38,293 bases of DNA from Bacteroidota bacterium (GTDB lineage: Bacteria > Bacteroidota > Ignavibacteria > Ignavibacteriales > Ignavibacteriaceae): the NCBI GenBank assembly GCA_023453665.1, contig JAEXTA010000172.1, positions 1-38,293 of the forward strand, written 5' to 3'. Below the pieces are notes generated by a model that saw nothing but the letters and a program-made list of their open reading frames with translations, did no database searches and had not been told where the DNA came from. A program made the translations under genes and the position numbers. Positions 6,195 to 14,893 of the stretch are shown piece by piece; position 1 is the first letter of the stretch; the number at the start of each line of letters is the position of its first letter.

Positions 6195-8162
6195 ATGTCA
6201 GCAGACAAAAATAAAAACGATTATAGTGCGAAAAGTATAAATGTACTTAAAGGCCTTGAAGCAGTTAGGAAAAGGCCGGCGATGTACATCGGTGATGTTA
6301 GCTCCCGCGGACTTCATCACCTTGTAAATGAAGTTGTTGATAACAGTATTGATGAAGCGCTCGCAGGTTATGCCGACAGCATCACCATAACAATTAATAA
6401 GGATGAAAGTATTACTATAGAAGATAACGGAAGAGGTATTCCGGTGGATATTCATCCTGAAGAAAAAAAATCTGCGCTTGAAGTTGTAATGACAGTATTG
6501 CACGCCGGCGGTAAGTTTGATAAAGATTCTTATAAAGTATCAGGCGGTTTACATGGCGTTGGTGTTTCTGTTGTTAATGCTTTGTCCGAATGGCTTAAAG
6601 TTGAGGTTAAAAGAGACGGGAAAATATTTTTCCAGGAATATAAAAGAGGCGTTGCTCTTAAACCCGTAAAAGAAACAGGCAAAACAAAAAAGAATGAAAC
6701 AGGAACCACAGTTACTTTTCTTCCTGATTCGGAAATTTTTAAGGTTATAAAATTTAAGTTCGATACGCTCGCTGAAAGAATGAGAGAACTCGCTTATCTT
6801 AACCGGACGGTGACAATTATTATGAAAGACGTACGCAACGGAGGCGAAGAAGCAGTCTTTCATTTTAAAGGCGGATTAATAGAGTTCGTAAAATATCTTG
6901 ATGAGGCAAGAGAAGCGCTTCACAAGCCCGTATATATTGAAGGAGAGAAAGACGGGGTTCCGATCGAAATTTCTTTTCAGTATAACGGCGGATATACAGA
7001 AAATATTTTCTCTTATGTGAACAACATTAATACTCACGAAGGCGGAACACATCTTGTCGGTTTTAAAACTGCCCTGACTAGAACTCTTAATAATTATGCT
7101 TACAAGAACGGACTTATAAAAGAAGGCAAAATAAATCTAACCGGCGATGACTTCAGAGAAGGATTAACAGCAGTAATTTCAGTTAAAGTTGCAGAGCCTC
7201 AGTTTGAAGGACAAACAAAAACCAAACTTGGTAACAGCGAAACAAAATCTGCCGTTGAAACTCTTGTTGGAGAAAAACTGGCAGAGTATCTCGAAGAAAA
7301 TCCTTCGGTAGGTAAAAAGATAATTGAAAAATGTATGCGCGCTGCGGAAGCGAGAGAAGCCGCACGCAAAGCACGCGATCTTGCAAGAAGAAAAAATGCT
7401 CTTGATAATATGAATCTGCCGGGAAAACTCGCCGACTGTTCAATTACAGATCCCGAACATTGCGAGATATACATTGTCGAAGGGGACTCTGCAGGCGGTT
7501 CAGCTAAACAGGGAAGAGACAGAAGATTCCAGGCGATACTTCCATTAAAAGGAAAAATATTAAACGTTGAAAAAGCAAAGATGAATAAGATACTCGAGAA
7601 CAATGAAATAAAAGCGATCATCTCTGCAATTGGTGCCGGCTTTGGTGTTGATTTCGACGAATCAAAATCACGTTATGGAAAATTAATTCTTATGACAGAT
7701 GCGGACGTTGATGGAAGTCACATCAGAACATTGCTGCTCACATTCCTTTACAGGCATATGAAAGAATTAATAACATCCGGCAAAGTTTATATTGCTCAAC
7801 CTCCTTTATATAAAATAAAAAAAGGCAAAGAAGAATTTTACGCTTACGATGATAACGAAAGAACGGAAATTTTAAAACGATTAAAAGTAAACGGAAAAGA
7901 AATATCCGGCGGAGAAGAGCTGCTTGATGATGGTTCAGTTAAAGGAGTGACAATTTCGCGATACAAAGGATTGGGAGAAATGAATCCTGAACAGTTGTGG
8001 GATACTACAATGAACCCGGAGACAAGAACAGTTCTGCAGGTTTCAGTTGAAAGCGCAGCCGCAGCAGATAAAATTTTTGAAACTCTTATGGGAGATGATG
8101 TAGAACCCAGAAGAGAGTTTATAGAAAAGAACGCAAAGTATGTCAGGAATCTTGATATCTGA
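6195..8162 (+). CDS. gyrB: DNA gyrase subunit B
   Basis: GyrB is the ATPase and TOPRIM subunit of gyrase, which introduces negative supercoils. The 655-residue protein has the GHKL ATPase motifs EVVDNSIDEA (catalytic Glu46), EDNGRGIPVD (Asp77) and GGLHGVGVSVVNALS (about 117-131). Its TOPRIM part has VEGDSAGGSAKQGRDRRFQA with PLKGKILNVEKA (about 428-460) and DADVDGSHIRTLLLTF (about 501-516). The C-terminal tail ends in EKNAKYVRNLDI, as usual. It follows the DUF721 gene by 26 bp and precedes gyrA by 42 bp. The shorter 650-residue class is normal outside Gammaproteobacteria. Confidence 0.97.
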   Translation: MSADKNKNDYSAKSINVLKGLEAVRKRPAMYIGDVSSRGLHHLVNEVVDNSIDEALAGYADSITITINKDESITIEDNGRGIPVDIHPEEKKSALEVVMTVLHAGGKFDKDSYKVSGGLHGVGVSVVNALSEWLKVEVKRDGKIFFQEYKRGVALKPVKETGKTKKNETGTTVTFLPDSEIFKVIKFKFDTLAERMRELAYLNRTVTIIMKDVRNGGEEAVFHFKGGLIEFVKYLDEAREALHKPVYIEGEKDGVPIEISFQYNGGYTENIFSYVNNINTHEGGTHLVGFKTALTRTLNNYAYKNGLIKEGKINLTGDDFREGLTAVISVKVAEPQFEGQTKTKLGNSETKSAVETLVGEKLAEYLEENPSVGKKIIEKCMRAAEAREAARKARDLARRKNALDNMNLPGKLADCSITDPEHCEIYIVEGDSAGGSAKQGRDRRFQAILPLKGKILNVEKAKMNKILENNEIKAIISAIGAGFGVDFDESKSRYGKLILMTDADVDGSHIRTLLLTFLYRHMKELITSGKVYIAQPPLYKIKKGKEEFYAYDDNERTEILKRLKVNGKEISGGEELLDDGSVKGVTISRYKGLGEMNPEQLWDTTMNPETRTVLQVSVESAAAADKIFETLMGDDVEPRREFIEKNAKYVRNLDI

Positions 8163-8204
8163 TATATACATCAAAAATATTTTTAACATAAAAAGAAAAA
8201 ATTA

Positions 8205-10682
8205 ATGGCAACGATATTTGAAAAAATAATCCCGGTTTCTCTTGAAGAGGAAATGAAATCATCATACATCGATTACTCAATGTCAGTAATTGTTGCAAGA
8301 GCTTTGCCGGATGTAAGAGACGGACTGAAACCGGTTCACAGAAGAGTATTATATGGAATGCATGAACTTGGTGTTGCATACAACAAGCCGTATAAAAAAT
8401 CGGCGAGAATAGTGGGAGAGGTTCTTGGTAAGTATCATCCGCACGGAGACACTGCGGTTTATGATACAATGGTAAGAATGGTTCAGGATTTCTCGCTCCG
8501 TTATCCGCTAGTTGATGGTCAGGGAAATTTTGGATCAGTTGACGGGGACTCGCCCGCAGCAATGAGATACACCGAAGCGCGTCTTGCAAGGATAGCAGAT
8601 GAAATGCTTCGCGATCTTGATAAGAATACAGTAAACTTTGCGCCTAACTTTGATGATTCGCTTGAAGAACCGACAGTTATGCCGTCATATCTTCCTAATC
8701 TTTTAGTTAACGGATCAAGCGGTATTGCTGTAGGTATGGCAACAAACATTCCGCCGCATAATTTAACAGAAGTTGTTGATGGATTGGTTGCGTTAATAAA
8801 AAATCCGGAACTCAATTCAGAAAAATTAATGAAGTATGTTACTGCCCCCGATTTCCCGACAGCCGGAATAATTTATGGTTATGCCGGAGTTAAAGAAGCA
8901 TATACAACAGGCAGGGGAAGAATTGTTGTGCGTGCAAAAGCAAATATAGAAACGCTGAAAAACAACCGCGAGAATATTGTTGTAACCGAACTTCCATACC
9001 AGGTTAACAAAGCAAACTTAATTGAAAAAATAGCAGAACTGGTTAGAGAAGGTAAGATAACAGAAATTTCAAACATCAGAGATGAATCCGATCGCGATGG
9101 AATGAGAATGGTGGTCGAACTAAAACGCGATGCACAGCCCGCCGTAGTTCTTAACCAGTTATTCAAACACACACAAATGCAAACCACGTTTGGTGTGATT
9201 ATGCTGGCGCTTGTAAACGGCACACCAAAAGTTCTTACTCTCAAGGAAATGATGCAGCACTTTATTGATCATCGGATGGATGTGCTGGTAAGAAGAACAA
9301 AGTTTGAGCTTGATGCTGCTGAAAAAAGAGCGCACATACTTGAAGGTTATATAATTGCTCTTGATAACATTGATGCTGTTATCGAAACCATTAAAAAGTC
9401 CCGCGATGTAGAGACCGCAAAAGCAAACCTAATGAAGAAGTTTAAGCTTAGCGAAATACAGGCTAAAGCTATTCTTGATATGAGGCTGCAGAGACTTACC
9501 GGACTTGAAAGAAAGAAAATAGAAGATGAATACAAAGAAGTAATCAAGCTGATCGAAAAACTTAAAGGTATTCTCGGAAGTGAAGAAAAACGTTACCTGA
9601 TAATTAAAGATGAACTTCTTCTCTTAAAAGAAAAATACGGCGACGAAAGAAGAACGGAAATAATTCACGACTATGAAGAGTTTTCATTAGAAGATATAAT
9701 AGCCGAAGAAGATGTTGTTGTAACTATATCCCATCAGGGATTTATTAAAAGATTTCCTGTAAGCGGCTATCGAAAACAGGGTCGCGGCGGTAAAGGCGTA
9801 ATAGGATCAGGAACAAAAGAAGATGACTTTATTGAACACATGTTCATAGCATCAACACACCATTACATTCTTTTCTTTACAGAAAAAGGAAAATGTTATT
9901 GGTTAAAAGTTTTTGAAATTCCTGAAGGCGGCAGAGCATCTAAAGGAAGATCGATTCTTAATCTTCTTCAAAAAGAAAAAGAAGATAACATAACAGCTTT
10001 TGTTGCAGTTAAAGAATTTGGTGAAACAAATTATCTTATTATGGCAACACAGCAGGGAACGATAAAGAAAACAGTTCTTTCAGCTTATGGCAATGTTCGT
10101 AAAGGCGGAATCAACGCAATCAACCTCGTTGATGGGGATAAACTTATAGAAGTGAAGATGACGGACGGAAACAACGACATAGTCATCGGAACTAAAAACG
10201 GATTTGCAATCCGCTTCAACGAAAAAGATGTTCGCGATATGGGACGAACAGCCACCGGCGTAAGAGGTGTCCGCTTATCTAAAGGAGATATTGTTGTCGG
10301 GCTACTCGTCATGAAACGTCAGGATAACATACTTGTTGTTACAGAAAACGGTTATGGCAAACGTTCCGATATTAATGATTACAGGATAACAAAACGCGGC
10401 GGTAAAGGGGTTATCACCGTAAAGACTAGTGATAAAGTTGGTAAGATGATGGCTATGATGGAAGTTGTAGATGGTGACGAACTTGTTATCATTACAACAC
10501 AGGGAATGGTAATCCGCCAAAGCGTAAAAGAAATTAGAGTGATGGGAAGAAACACACAAGGCGTAAGAGTCATCAGGTTAAACGAAGGGGATAAAATAGC
10601 AGATATTGCAAAAGTAGTTCCTGAAGAAGATGAAGAAGCTGGAACAAACGGCAATGGAAAAGACGCCGGGCTTGATGTATAA
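8205..10682 (+). CDS. gyrA: DNA gyrase subunit A
   Basis: GyrA cleaves and rejoins the DNA gate. The 825-residue protein has the winged-helix region with catalytic Tyr122 in AAMRYTEARL. The quinolone-resistance-determining stretch GDTAVYDTMVRM carries Thr83 and Asp87 in E. coli-equivalent positions; Thr at 83 is a natural variant of the E. coli Ser. A long coiled-coil part follows. The C-terminal pinwheel carries the GyrA-box QGRGGKG near residue 525 and a second RGGKG near residue 730. The box marks it as gyrase rather than topoisomerase IV. The acidic C-terminal tail (VPEEDEEAG) is typical of regulated gyrases. Confidence 0.97.
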   Translation: MATIFEKIIPVSLEEEMKSSYIDYSMSVIVARALPDVRDGLKPVHRRVLYGMHELGVAYNKPYKKSARIVGEVLGKYHPHGDTAVYDTMVRMVQDFSLRYPLVDGQGNFGSVDGDSPAAMRYTEARLARIADEMLRDLDKNTVNFAPNFDDSLEEPTVMPSYLPNLLVNGSSGIAVGMATNIPPHNLTEVVDGLVALIKNPELNSEKLMKYVTAPDFPTAGIIYGYAGVKEAYTTGRGRIVVRAKANIETLKNNRENIVVTELPYQVNKANLIEKIAELVREGKITEISNIRDESDRDGMRMVVELKRDAQPAVVLNQLFKHTQMQTTFGVIMLALVNGTPKVLTLKEMMQHFIDHRMDVLVRRTKFELDAAEKRAHILEGYIIALDNIDAVIETIKKSRDVETAKANLMKKFKLSEIQAKAILDMRLQRLTGLERKKIEDEYKEVIKLIEKLKGILGSEEKRYLIIKDELLLLKEKYGDERRTEIIHDYEEFSLEDIIAEEDVVVTISHQGFIKRFPVSGYRKQGRGGKGVIGSGTKEDDFIEHMFIASTHHYILFFTEKGKCYWLKVFEIPEGGRASKGRSILNLLQKEKEDNITAFVAVKEFGETNYLIMATQQGTIKKTVLSAYGNVRKGGINAINLVDGDKLIEVKMTDGNNDIVIGTKNGFAIRFNEKDVRDMGRTATGVRGVRLSKGDIVVGLLVMKRQDNILVVTENGYGKRSDINDYRITKRGGKGVITVKTSDKVGKMMAMMEVVDGDELVIITTQGMVIRQSVKEIRVMGRNTQGVRVIRLNEGDKIADIAKVVPEEDEEAGTNGNGKDAGLDV

Positions 10683-10741
10683 TTATCTTTTATAATTTTG
10701 AACAACTGCCGGCAGTCTTTCAGAACCAATGACTGCCCGGC
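10672..10741 (+). promoter_or_regulatory. Possible promoter and structured leader upstream of dinB-like gene
   Basis: TTG at 10672-10674 and TAATTTTG at 10693-10700 are separated by 18 nt, one short of the usual spacing. Just after the expected start lies an inverted repeat: GCCGGCAGTC (10708-10717) with GACTGCCCGGC (10731-10741), which pairs with one bulged C. The hairpin has no T run, so it could be the weak end of the gyrA transcript or a leader element of the downstream gene. A second imperfect pair (TCGTCCGGA at 10805-10813, TCCGGGACGA at 10831-10840) lies in the same spacer. Confidence 0.3.
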
Positions 10742-10887
10742 GCTTCGTTCAGTTTATATAAACTATTTATTTTAATCTGGGTTTTATTTATACTCTACAC
10801 AAAATCGTCCGGATATTTATGAGTCATAATTCCGGGACGACTCATTCTAACCAGGCTGATATTCGATGAATAACAAATGGAGTTTTT

Positions 10888-11337
10888 ATGAAAAATCATT
10901 TTATACATTTGTTCGACTACAACGATTGGGCAAACAAAGCTGCGGCTCTATCAATAAAAAAAACAACCAACATTGATGACCATGCCGTTTCATTATTCGC
11001 TCATATTATTAACGCTCAAAAATTATGGTTAAGCAGAGCTTTGGGACAATCACATAAAATTAATCCATGGCAAAGCCTTTCACTGGATGAATCAATTATA
11101 CTATCAGCGCAAAGTACAAAGGACTGGCAGGGATTTTTAAAAGATATGACTGAAACTGATTTCGATGTAAAAGTAAACTATACGAATTCAAAAGGTGATC
11201 AATACAGCAGCACGATTAAACAGATATTAATACAGGTAATTAACCATGCTTCATATCATCGTGGTCAGATCGCAAGCATAGTCAGAAAATCAGGAGGCAC
11301 TCCGGCATTAACAGATTATATTGTTTTTGTAAAGTAG
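10888..11337 (+). CDS. DinB-family (four-helix, metal-binding) protein
   Basis: A 149-residue protein with the DinB/YfiT-like layout: LFDYNDWANKAAALS at the N-terminus, a first metal His in LFAHIINAQKLWLSRAL near residue 39, and the pair in NHASYHRGQIASIVR near residues 122-137. The family folds as a four-helix bundle with a three-His metal site. It includes thiol-dependent transferases and many damage-inducible proteins of unknown activity, so the substrate cannot be given. It has GGAG upstream of the ATG. It is convergent with the next gene, separated by only two bases. Confidence 0.82.
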   Translation: MKNHFIHLFDYNDWANKAAALSIKKTTNIDDHAVSLFAHIINAQKLWLSRALGQSHKINPWQSLSLDESIILSAQSTKDWQGFLKDMTETDFDVKVNYTNSKGDQYSSTIKQILIQVINHASYHRGQIASIVRKSGGTPALTDYIVFVK

Positions 11338-11339
11338 GA

Positions 11340-11687
11340 TCAAAATCTCCGCTTAAGTTCACGTTCGGTTAAAATTATTAAACCAAATGCCCCGGCAAAA
11401 ACGAGGATCATAGATAAAATTATTTCTGTAGTTTCATGAAAGGGCGGAAACAACAAAGCACAACAGGCTATGATCAATAATATCAAACCCGAATAGAGCA
11501 TTAAACGGGAAGAATAACGTTGTGCAAAATCCCACGCCTCCTGCGATTTCATAGATTTGATAGTGCGGTAACCGTAAAGCCAGTTTATTTTTTTCGGAGG
11601 AAATCTGAAAAGGATCAGTGCAGTAATTGTGAAAATAATTCCAGTCAAACCTGGAATTAGTACAAGCGGTTTTAAGAAAACTTCCAT
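11340..11687 (-). CDS. SdpI/YhfL-family membrane protein
   Basis: A small membrane protein with two or three helices. The stretch FPPKKINWLYGYRT followed by SMKSQEAWDFAQRYSSRLM is the characteristic conserved block of SdpI/YhfL-like proteins. In Bacillus, SdpI gives immunity to the SDP toxin, but most members have no known role. I chose the ATG at 11687 (MEVFLKPL...), giving 115 residues. An upstream TTG at 11699 would add only four residues. The next gene upstream starts 649 bp away on the same strand. Confidence 0.75.
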   Translation of the reverse strand: MEVFLKPLVLIPGLTGIIFTITALILFRFPPKKINWLYGYRTIKSMKSQEAWDFAQRYSSRLMLYSGLILLIIACCALLFPPFHETTEIILSMILVFAGAFGLIILTERELKRRF

Positions 11688-11769
11688 AATTATAACCAAA
11701 AAACTTTCTGATATTTTTCAATAGAGTTATTCATCTATCTTCACCAATACAAGCTTAGAAAAATTTGTT

Positions 11770-12336
11770 TTAACGCATAGGTTTTATTTTAATATTGTTG
11801 AGACTATCTTCAATTAAAATATTAAGTCTCTTCAATCTTGTTAATTCCTGCTTGGCACTCATAATCCAGTGTTTAGAAATTCTTTGATATGAAGGAGCCA
11901 TAGAAGAAAAATTATTCCATGCTTTTTTATTTGATTTAAATATTTTTTCAAGGGCAGAGTCTAAAATAATTTCCTTTTGTTCAAACGAATAAACTTTAGC
12001 TTTTTTCTTATCTAACTTTTTGAATGCTTCTATACCGGCAGGCTTCATTAAGCCAAGTTTTTTAAGCGCTTTTACTTTTTTGATATTGATTGCGCTCCAG
12101 TTGCTTCCAGGTTTACGGGGAGTGAACCGATTGGTATAGCTTATATCATCGATTGATTTTCTGATGCCGTCAATCCATCCAAAACACAACGCCTGGTCAA
12201 CAGATTCAGACCACGTTATGCTTTCAAGCCCGGAATCTTTTTTAAAGTAACCAACCCAGAGTTCTTTTTCTTTATCATGATTTTTTTCAAACCATTTACG
12301 CAACTCTTTAGAAGTTTTGAAGAATTTAGGAATCAT
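11770..12336 (-). CDS. YdeI/OmpD-associated (OmdA-like) protein
   Basis: A 188-residue soluble protein with the family core LWVGYFKKDSG, ITWSESVDQALCFGWIDGI and FTPRKPGSNWSAINIKKV (about residues 27-107). The C-terminal half is a helical, Lys-rich region. Members of this family are common in Bacteroidota and their biochemical role is not established. The ATG overlaps the stop of the upstream protease gene as ATGA, so its translation is probably coupled to that gene. Confidence 0.82.
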   Translation of the reverse strand: MIPKFFKTSKELRKWFEKNHDKEKELWVGYFKKDSGLESITWSESVDQALCFGWIDGIRKSIDDISYTNRFTPRKPGSNWSAINIKKVKALKKLGLMKPAGIEAFKKLDKKKAKVYSFEQKEIILDSALEKIFKSNKKAWNNFSSMAPSYQRISKHWIMSAKQELTRLKRLNILIEDSLNNIKIKPMR

Positions 12337-14348
12337 TTTAACAGTAGCATTTTTTTTGTGTTAGTAAAACTACCACTTTGGATTTTATAAAAATAGACCC
12401 CGCTCGGCAAGCTGCTTGCGTCGAATTCAATTTCATAAGTACCGGCAGATTTTTCTTCATTAACAAGAGTTACGATTTCATTTCCAAGTACATCATAAAT
12501 ACGCAGCAATACCTGCACCGGAGACTCATAATATGCATTCCCTACAGTGAAACTAATACTAGTTGTTGGATTAAATGGGTTTGGATAATTCTGCTCAAGA
12601 CTAAACGAAGAAGGGTTCATAAACGAAACCTCTGCTGTGTTTGAATATTCGAAACTTCCGTCAAAGTCAATTTGTTTTAAGCGGTACAAATATTTTCCCG
12701 GCGATAATGATTCGTCTTTAAATGAATAAACTGAAGTATAGATTGTTGTTCCTTTCCCATTCATAAAACCAATTGAACCCCACTCCTGATTGCTGACTGA
12801 AGACTGTTGACTGAGGACCTGCCTTCGCTCAATCTCAAATCCACGGTTGTTAACTTCAGTTGCTGTTATCCAGTTAAGGATAACACTCTTTTCGTTTACC
12901 TCTGCAGAAAAAGAGATTAGCTCAACCGGGATCTGTGGAGCGGAAACCGGAATTAATGCCTTATGAACATTTAATCGCCCTCCCGTAACTGTAATTCCCT
13001 GTAAGGCAGAAATAGAATCAGTCGCTTCAAATAAAATATCTCTGAACATTATTGCACCAGCAGATAGATCTGATTTATATGTTGCTAAAAATTGTGAATC
13101 AGCCGCTGCAAACATTAAGGCAATAGCACCTGTTACCTGCGGAGTTGCCATGGATGTGCCGGTTGAGTTCTGATAATTATTATTAGGATAGGTAGAAAGA
13201 ACTGAAGTTCCCGGGGCACCAAGATCAATCGTGTTTAAGCCATATGCCGCGCCAGAGTTTTTTGTATCTGTTCTTGTTGTATTTGTAACGCTGATCATAT
13301 AAGGACTGGGACATCCCGTTGGTATATCCCCAACAACATCAATATTCCAGTTTGCATTTGCAGTCGCTCCGCAATTTAAAACACCCTGTAAACCAAGAGA
13401 ATCATATATTCCACACCACAAAGGATAATTTGCGGGCTGGCCCTGATCAACACCAAATGATGCATTCGTTGAAACAATAAATGCACCCTTTACCCCATTT
13501 GTTTCATTGTATAAAGAACGCATTTCCAGGACATATCCATAAGCAGCAATCACAGTTGCTTCACTTGATGAAGAACCCGCAATAGGCATTATTCTGCTAT
13601 TCCAATTAACACCGGAAACGCCAAGATTATTATTTCCCTTTGCCCCGGAAATTCCGGCAACGTGAGTTCCATGAGAACTGCCGGGAACAGTTCCATTATT
13701 ACCGTAAGCATTCCAGCCGCGATAATCATCAATATAACCATTGCTGTCATCATCAACTCCGTTTGAGGGTATTTCTCCATGGTTAAACCAATAAGGCAGA
13801 TCATTATGATTCAGATCACAGCCGCCATCGATAATTGCAATTACTATTGTATCTCCGTGTGCAGTTAAGCCCCCGGTAGAAATATCCCATGCTTCGGGGG
13901 CGTCAATATCGGCATCAACTGTTCCGCCTGATTGTCCGGTATTATTAAGCGCCCACTGTTCATTAAAGCGGGTATCGTTTGGAAAAGTATTTAAAACGCT
14001 ATAAGGCGAGTGATTATTTAAATCAACTAACCCTGCCGCAGATCTTTCTGATAAAACGTGATTGAACTGAACTGCTTTTACATGATCATTTTTTCTAATT
14101 TCAAAAAGAACATCTGACACATCAATTTTAGAATCGTCATAACTGAAAAGCCAGATATTCATCCTTTTTGAAAGAAGTTGTTTTGATTTTAAGTCGAGAT
14201 GATGAAACGAGTTAGAAAAATGTTCTAATGATTTAGAATCTTTTAACTGAACGAGAAGTTCTCCCCTGATAATATTTTCTTCCTGTGGTAATAAAGTTTT
14301 CGGGATAAGTACGAATATAAAAATGACCGGCAATAAAAATTTTTTCAT
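12333..14348 (-). CDS. Secreted subtilisin-like (S8) serine protease with type IX sorting domain
   Basis: The 671-residue protein has an N-terminal signal peptide (about 1-21), a short propeptide, and an S8 catalytic domain. The triad is Asp174 (VIAIIDGGCD), His226 (GSSHGTHVAG) and Ser399 (GTSMATPQ), with a likely oxyanion Asn295. A beta-rich region follows (VELISFSAEVNEKSVILNW near 475), typical of Ignavibacteria secreted proteins. The C-terminal sorting domain has FSLEQNYPNPFNPTT near residue 580 and ends SGVYFYKIQ...KKMLLLK. It is therefore predicted to cross the outer membrane through the Por/type IX system and stay on the surface or be released. Its stop overlaps the following gene's start. 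Confidence 0.92.
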   Translation of the reverse strand: MKKFLLPVIFIFVLIPKTLLPQEENIIRGELLVQLKDSKSLEHFSNSFHHLDLKSKQLLSKRMNIWLFSYDDSKIDVSDVLFEIRKNDHVKAVQFNHVLSERSAAGLVDLNNHSPYSVLNTFPNDTRFNEQWALNNTGQSGGTVDADIDAPEAWDISTGGLTAHGDTIVIAIIDGGCDLNHNDLPYWFNHGEIPSNGVDDDSNGYIDDYRGWNAYGNNGTVPGSSHGTHVAGISGAKGNNNLGVSGVNWNSRIMPIAGSSSSEATVIAAYGYVLEMRSLYNETNGVKGAFIVSTNASFGVDQGQPANYPLWCGIYDSLGLQGVLNCGATANANWNIDVVGDIPTGCPSPYMISVTNTTRTDTKNSGAAYGLNTIDLGAPGTSVLSTYPNNNYQNSTGTSMATPQVTGAIALMFAAADSQFLATYKSDLSAGAIMFRDILFEATDSISALQGITVTGGRLNVHKALIPVSAPQIPVELISFSAEVNEKSVILNWITATEVNNRGFEIERRQVLSQQSSVSNQEWGSIGFMNGKGTTIYTSVYSFKDESLSPGKYLYRLKQIDFDGSFEYSNTAEVSFMNPSSFSLEQNYPNPFNPTTSISFTVGNAYYESPVQVLLRIYDVLGNEIVTLVNEEKSAGTYEIEFDASSLPSGVYFYKIQSGSFTNTKKMLLLK

Positions 14349-14484
14349 AATGACCTGTTATTAATTATTGGGGGAGATAAAATATTTGCTGATGAAGTTA
14401 AGAATATTTTTTAAAGAATATGTAAAAGCTATCCCGGCTTTTTAAATACCCGGGAAAAGATATATCTCAAAAAGTTGAAATATT

Positions 14485-14514
14485 TTGTTTTTTGTCAATT
14501 TTGTGCTAATTTTG
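14485..14514 (+). promoter_or_regulatory. Promoter of first RRM gene (Bacteroidota type)
   Basis: TTG at 14485-14487 and TAATTTTG at 14507-14514 are separated by exactly 19 nt, a full consensus match. The leader to the GTG start is about 50 nt. Confidence 0.65.
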
Positions 14515-14539
14515 ACTGCGGTTTTCGGAAAGCCGTAGT
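14515..14539 (+). promoter_or_regulatory. 5' leader hairpin of first RRM gene
   Basis: ACTGCGGTTT (14515-14524) pairs with AAGCCGTAGT (14530-14539) as a 10-bp stem with two G-U pairs and a TCGGA loop. A U-rich tract and AGAGGT (14558-14563) follow, six bases before the GTG. The hairpin starts right where transcription should begin. The second RRM gene has the same arrangement with a different stem sequence, which points to conserved structure. A cold-shock or autoregulatory leader is an inference. Confidence 0.5.
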
Positions 14540-14569
14540 GTTTTATTAATTATTTTTAGAGGTAAGTTA

Positions 14570-14821
14570 GTGAGTACTAAACTTTTTGTGGGTTCATTGC
14601 CCTGGGCAGTGAACGACGAAACCTTACAAGCAGCTTTCGAGTCACACGGAAAAGTTGTTTCTGCTAAGGTTATCACAGATCGCCAGACCGGCAGATCAAG
14701 AGGATTTGGATTCGTGGAAATGGAAAACGAATCTGAAGCAAGTGAAGCGATCAAAGCCCTTAACGGTTCGGAAATGAATGGCCGAAACATTATAGTCAGC
14801 GAAGCAAAACCGAAGAATTAA
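14570..14821 (+). CDS. Small RRM RNA-binding protein
   Basis: An 83-residue single RNA-recognition-motif protein. RNP2 is KLFVGSLPW (residues 4-12) and RNP1 is RSRGFGFVEM (about 43-52), with the aromatic residues that stack on RNA present in both. Such one-domain RRM proteins in bacteria are similar to the cyanobacterial Rbp group, where several respond to cold. The start is GTG, with AGAGGT six bases upstream. A strong paralogue with the same N-terminus lies at 34873-35124. The gene is monocistronic, with its own promoter and terminator. Confidence 0.93.
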   Translation: MSTKLFVGSLPWAVNDETLQAAFESHGKVVSAKVITDRQTGRSRGFGFVEMENESEASEAIKALNGSEMNGRNIIVSEAKPKN

Positions 14822-14850
14822 AAAATATTTGGTAAACTTGCATACTCTTT

Positions 14851-14880
14851 AAGCGCTCTTTACAGAGCGCTTTTTGTTTT
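14851..14880 (+). terminator. Rho-independent terminator of first RRM gene
   Basis: AAGCGCTCT (14851-14859) pairs with AGAGCGCTT (14864-14872), followed by TTTGTTTT. It lies 30 bp after the RRM stop. Confidence 0.85.
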
Positions 14881-14893
14881 TAAACAACTTAAA

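Noticed and set aside
8143..8589. Leftward open frame over the gyrA 5' end
   Set aside because: It is antisense to gyrA conserved motifs; it has no ribosome-binding site or family signal.
10708..10741. Rho-independent terminator of gyrA
   Set aside because: The stem has a bulge and no T run follows, so a terminator call is not supported; it is listed only as a possible leader element.
13589..13804. Leftward frame inside the subtilase gene
   Set aside because: It lies in a shifted frame within the catalytic domain, and the real frame is unbroken with the full triad.
14432..14455. Terminator-like pair TCCCGG/CCGGGA between the subtilase and first RRM gene
   Set aside because: The stem is only six base pairs with a 12-base loop and does not lie at the end of either gene, both of which diverge from here.
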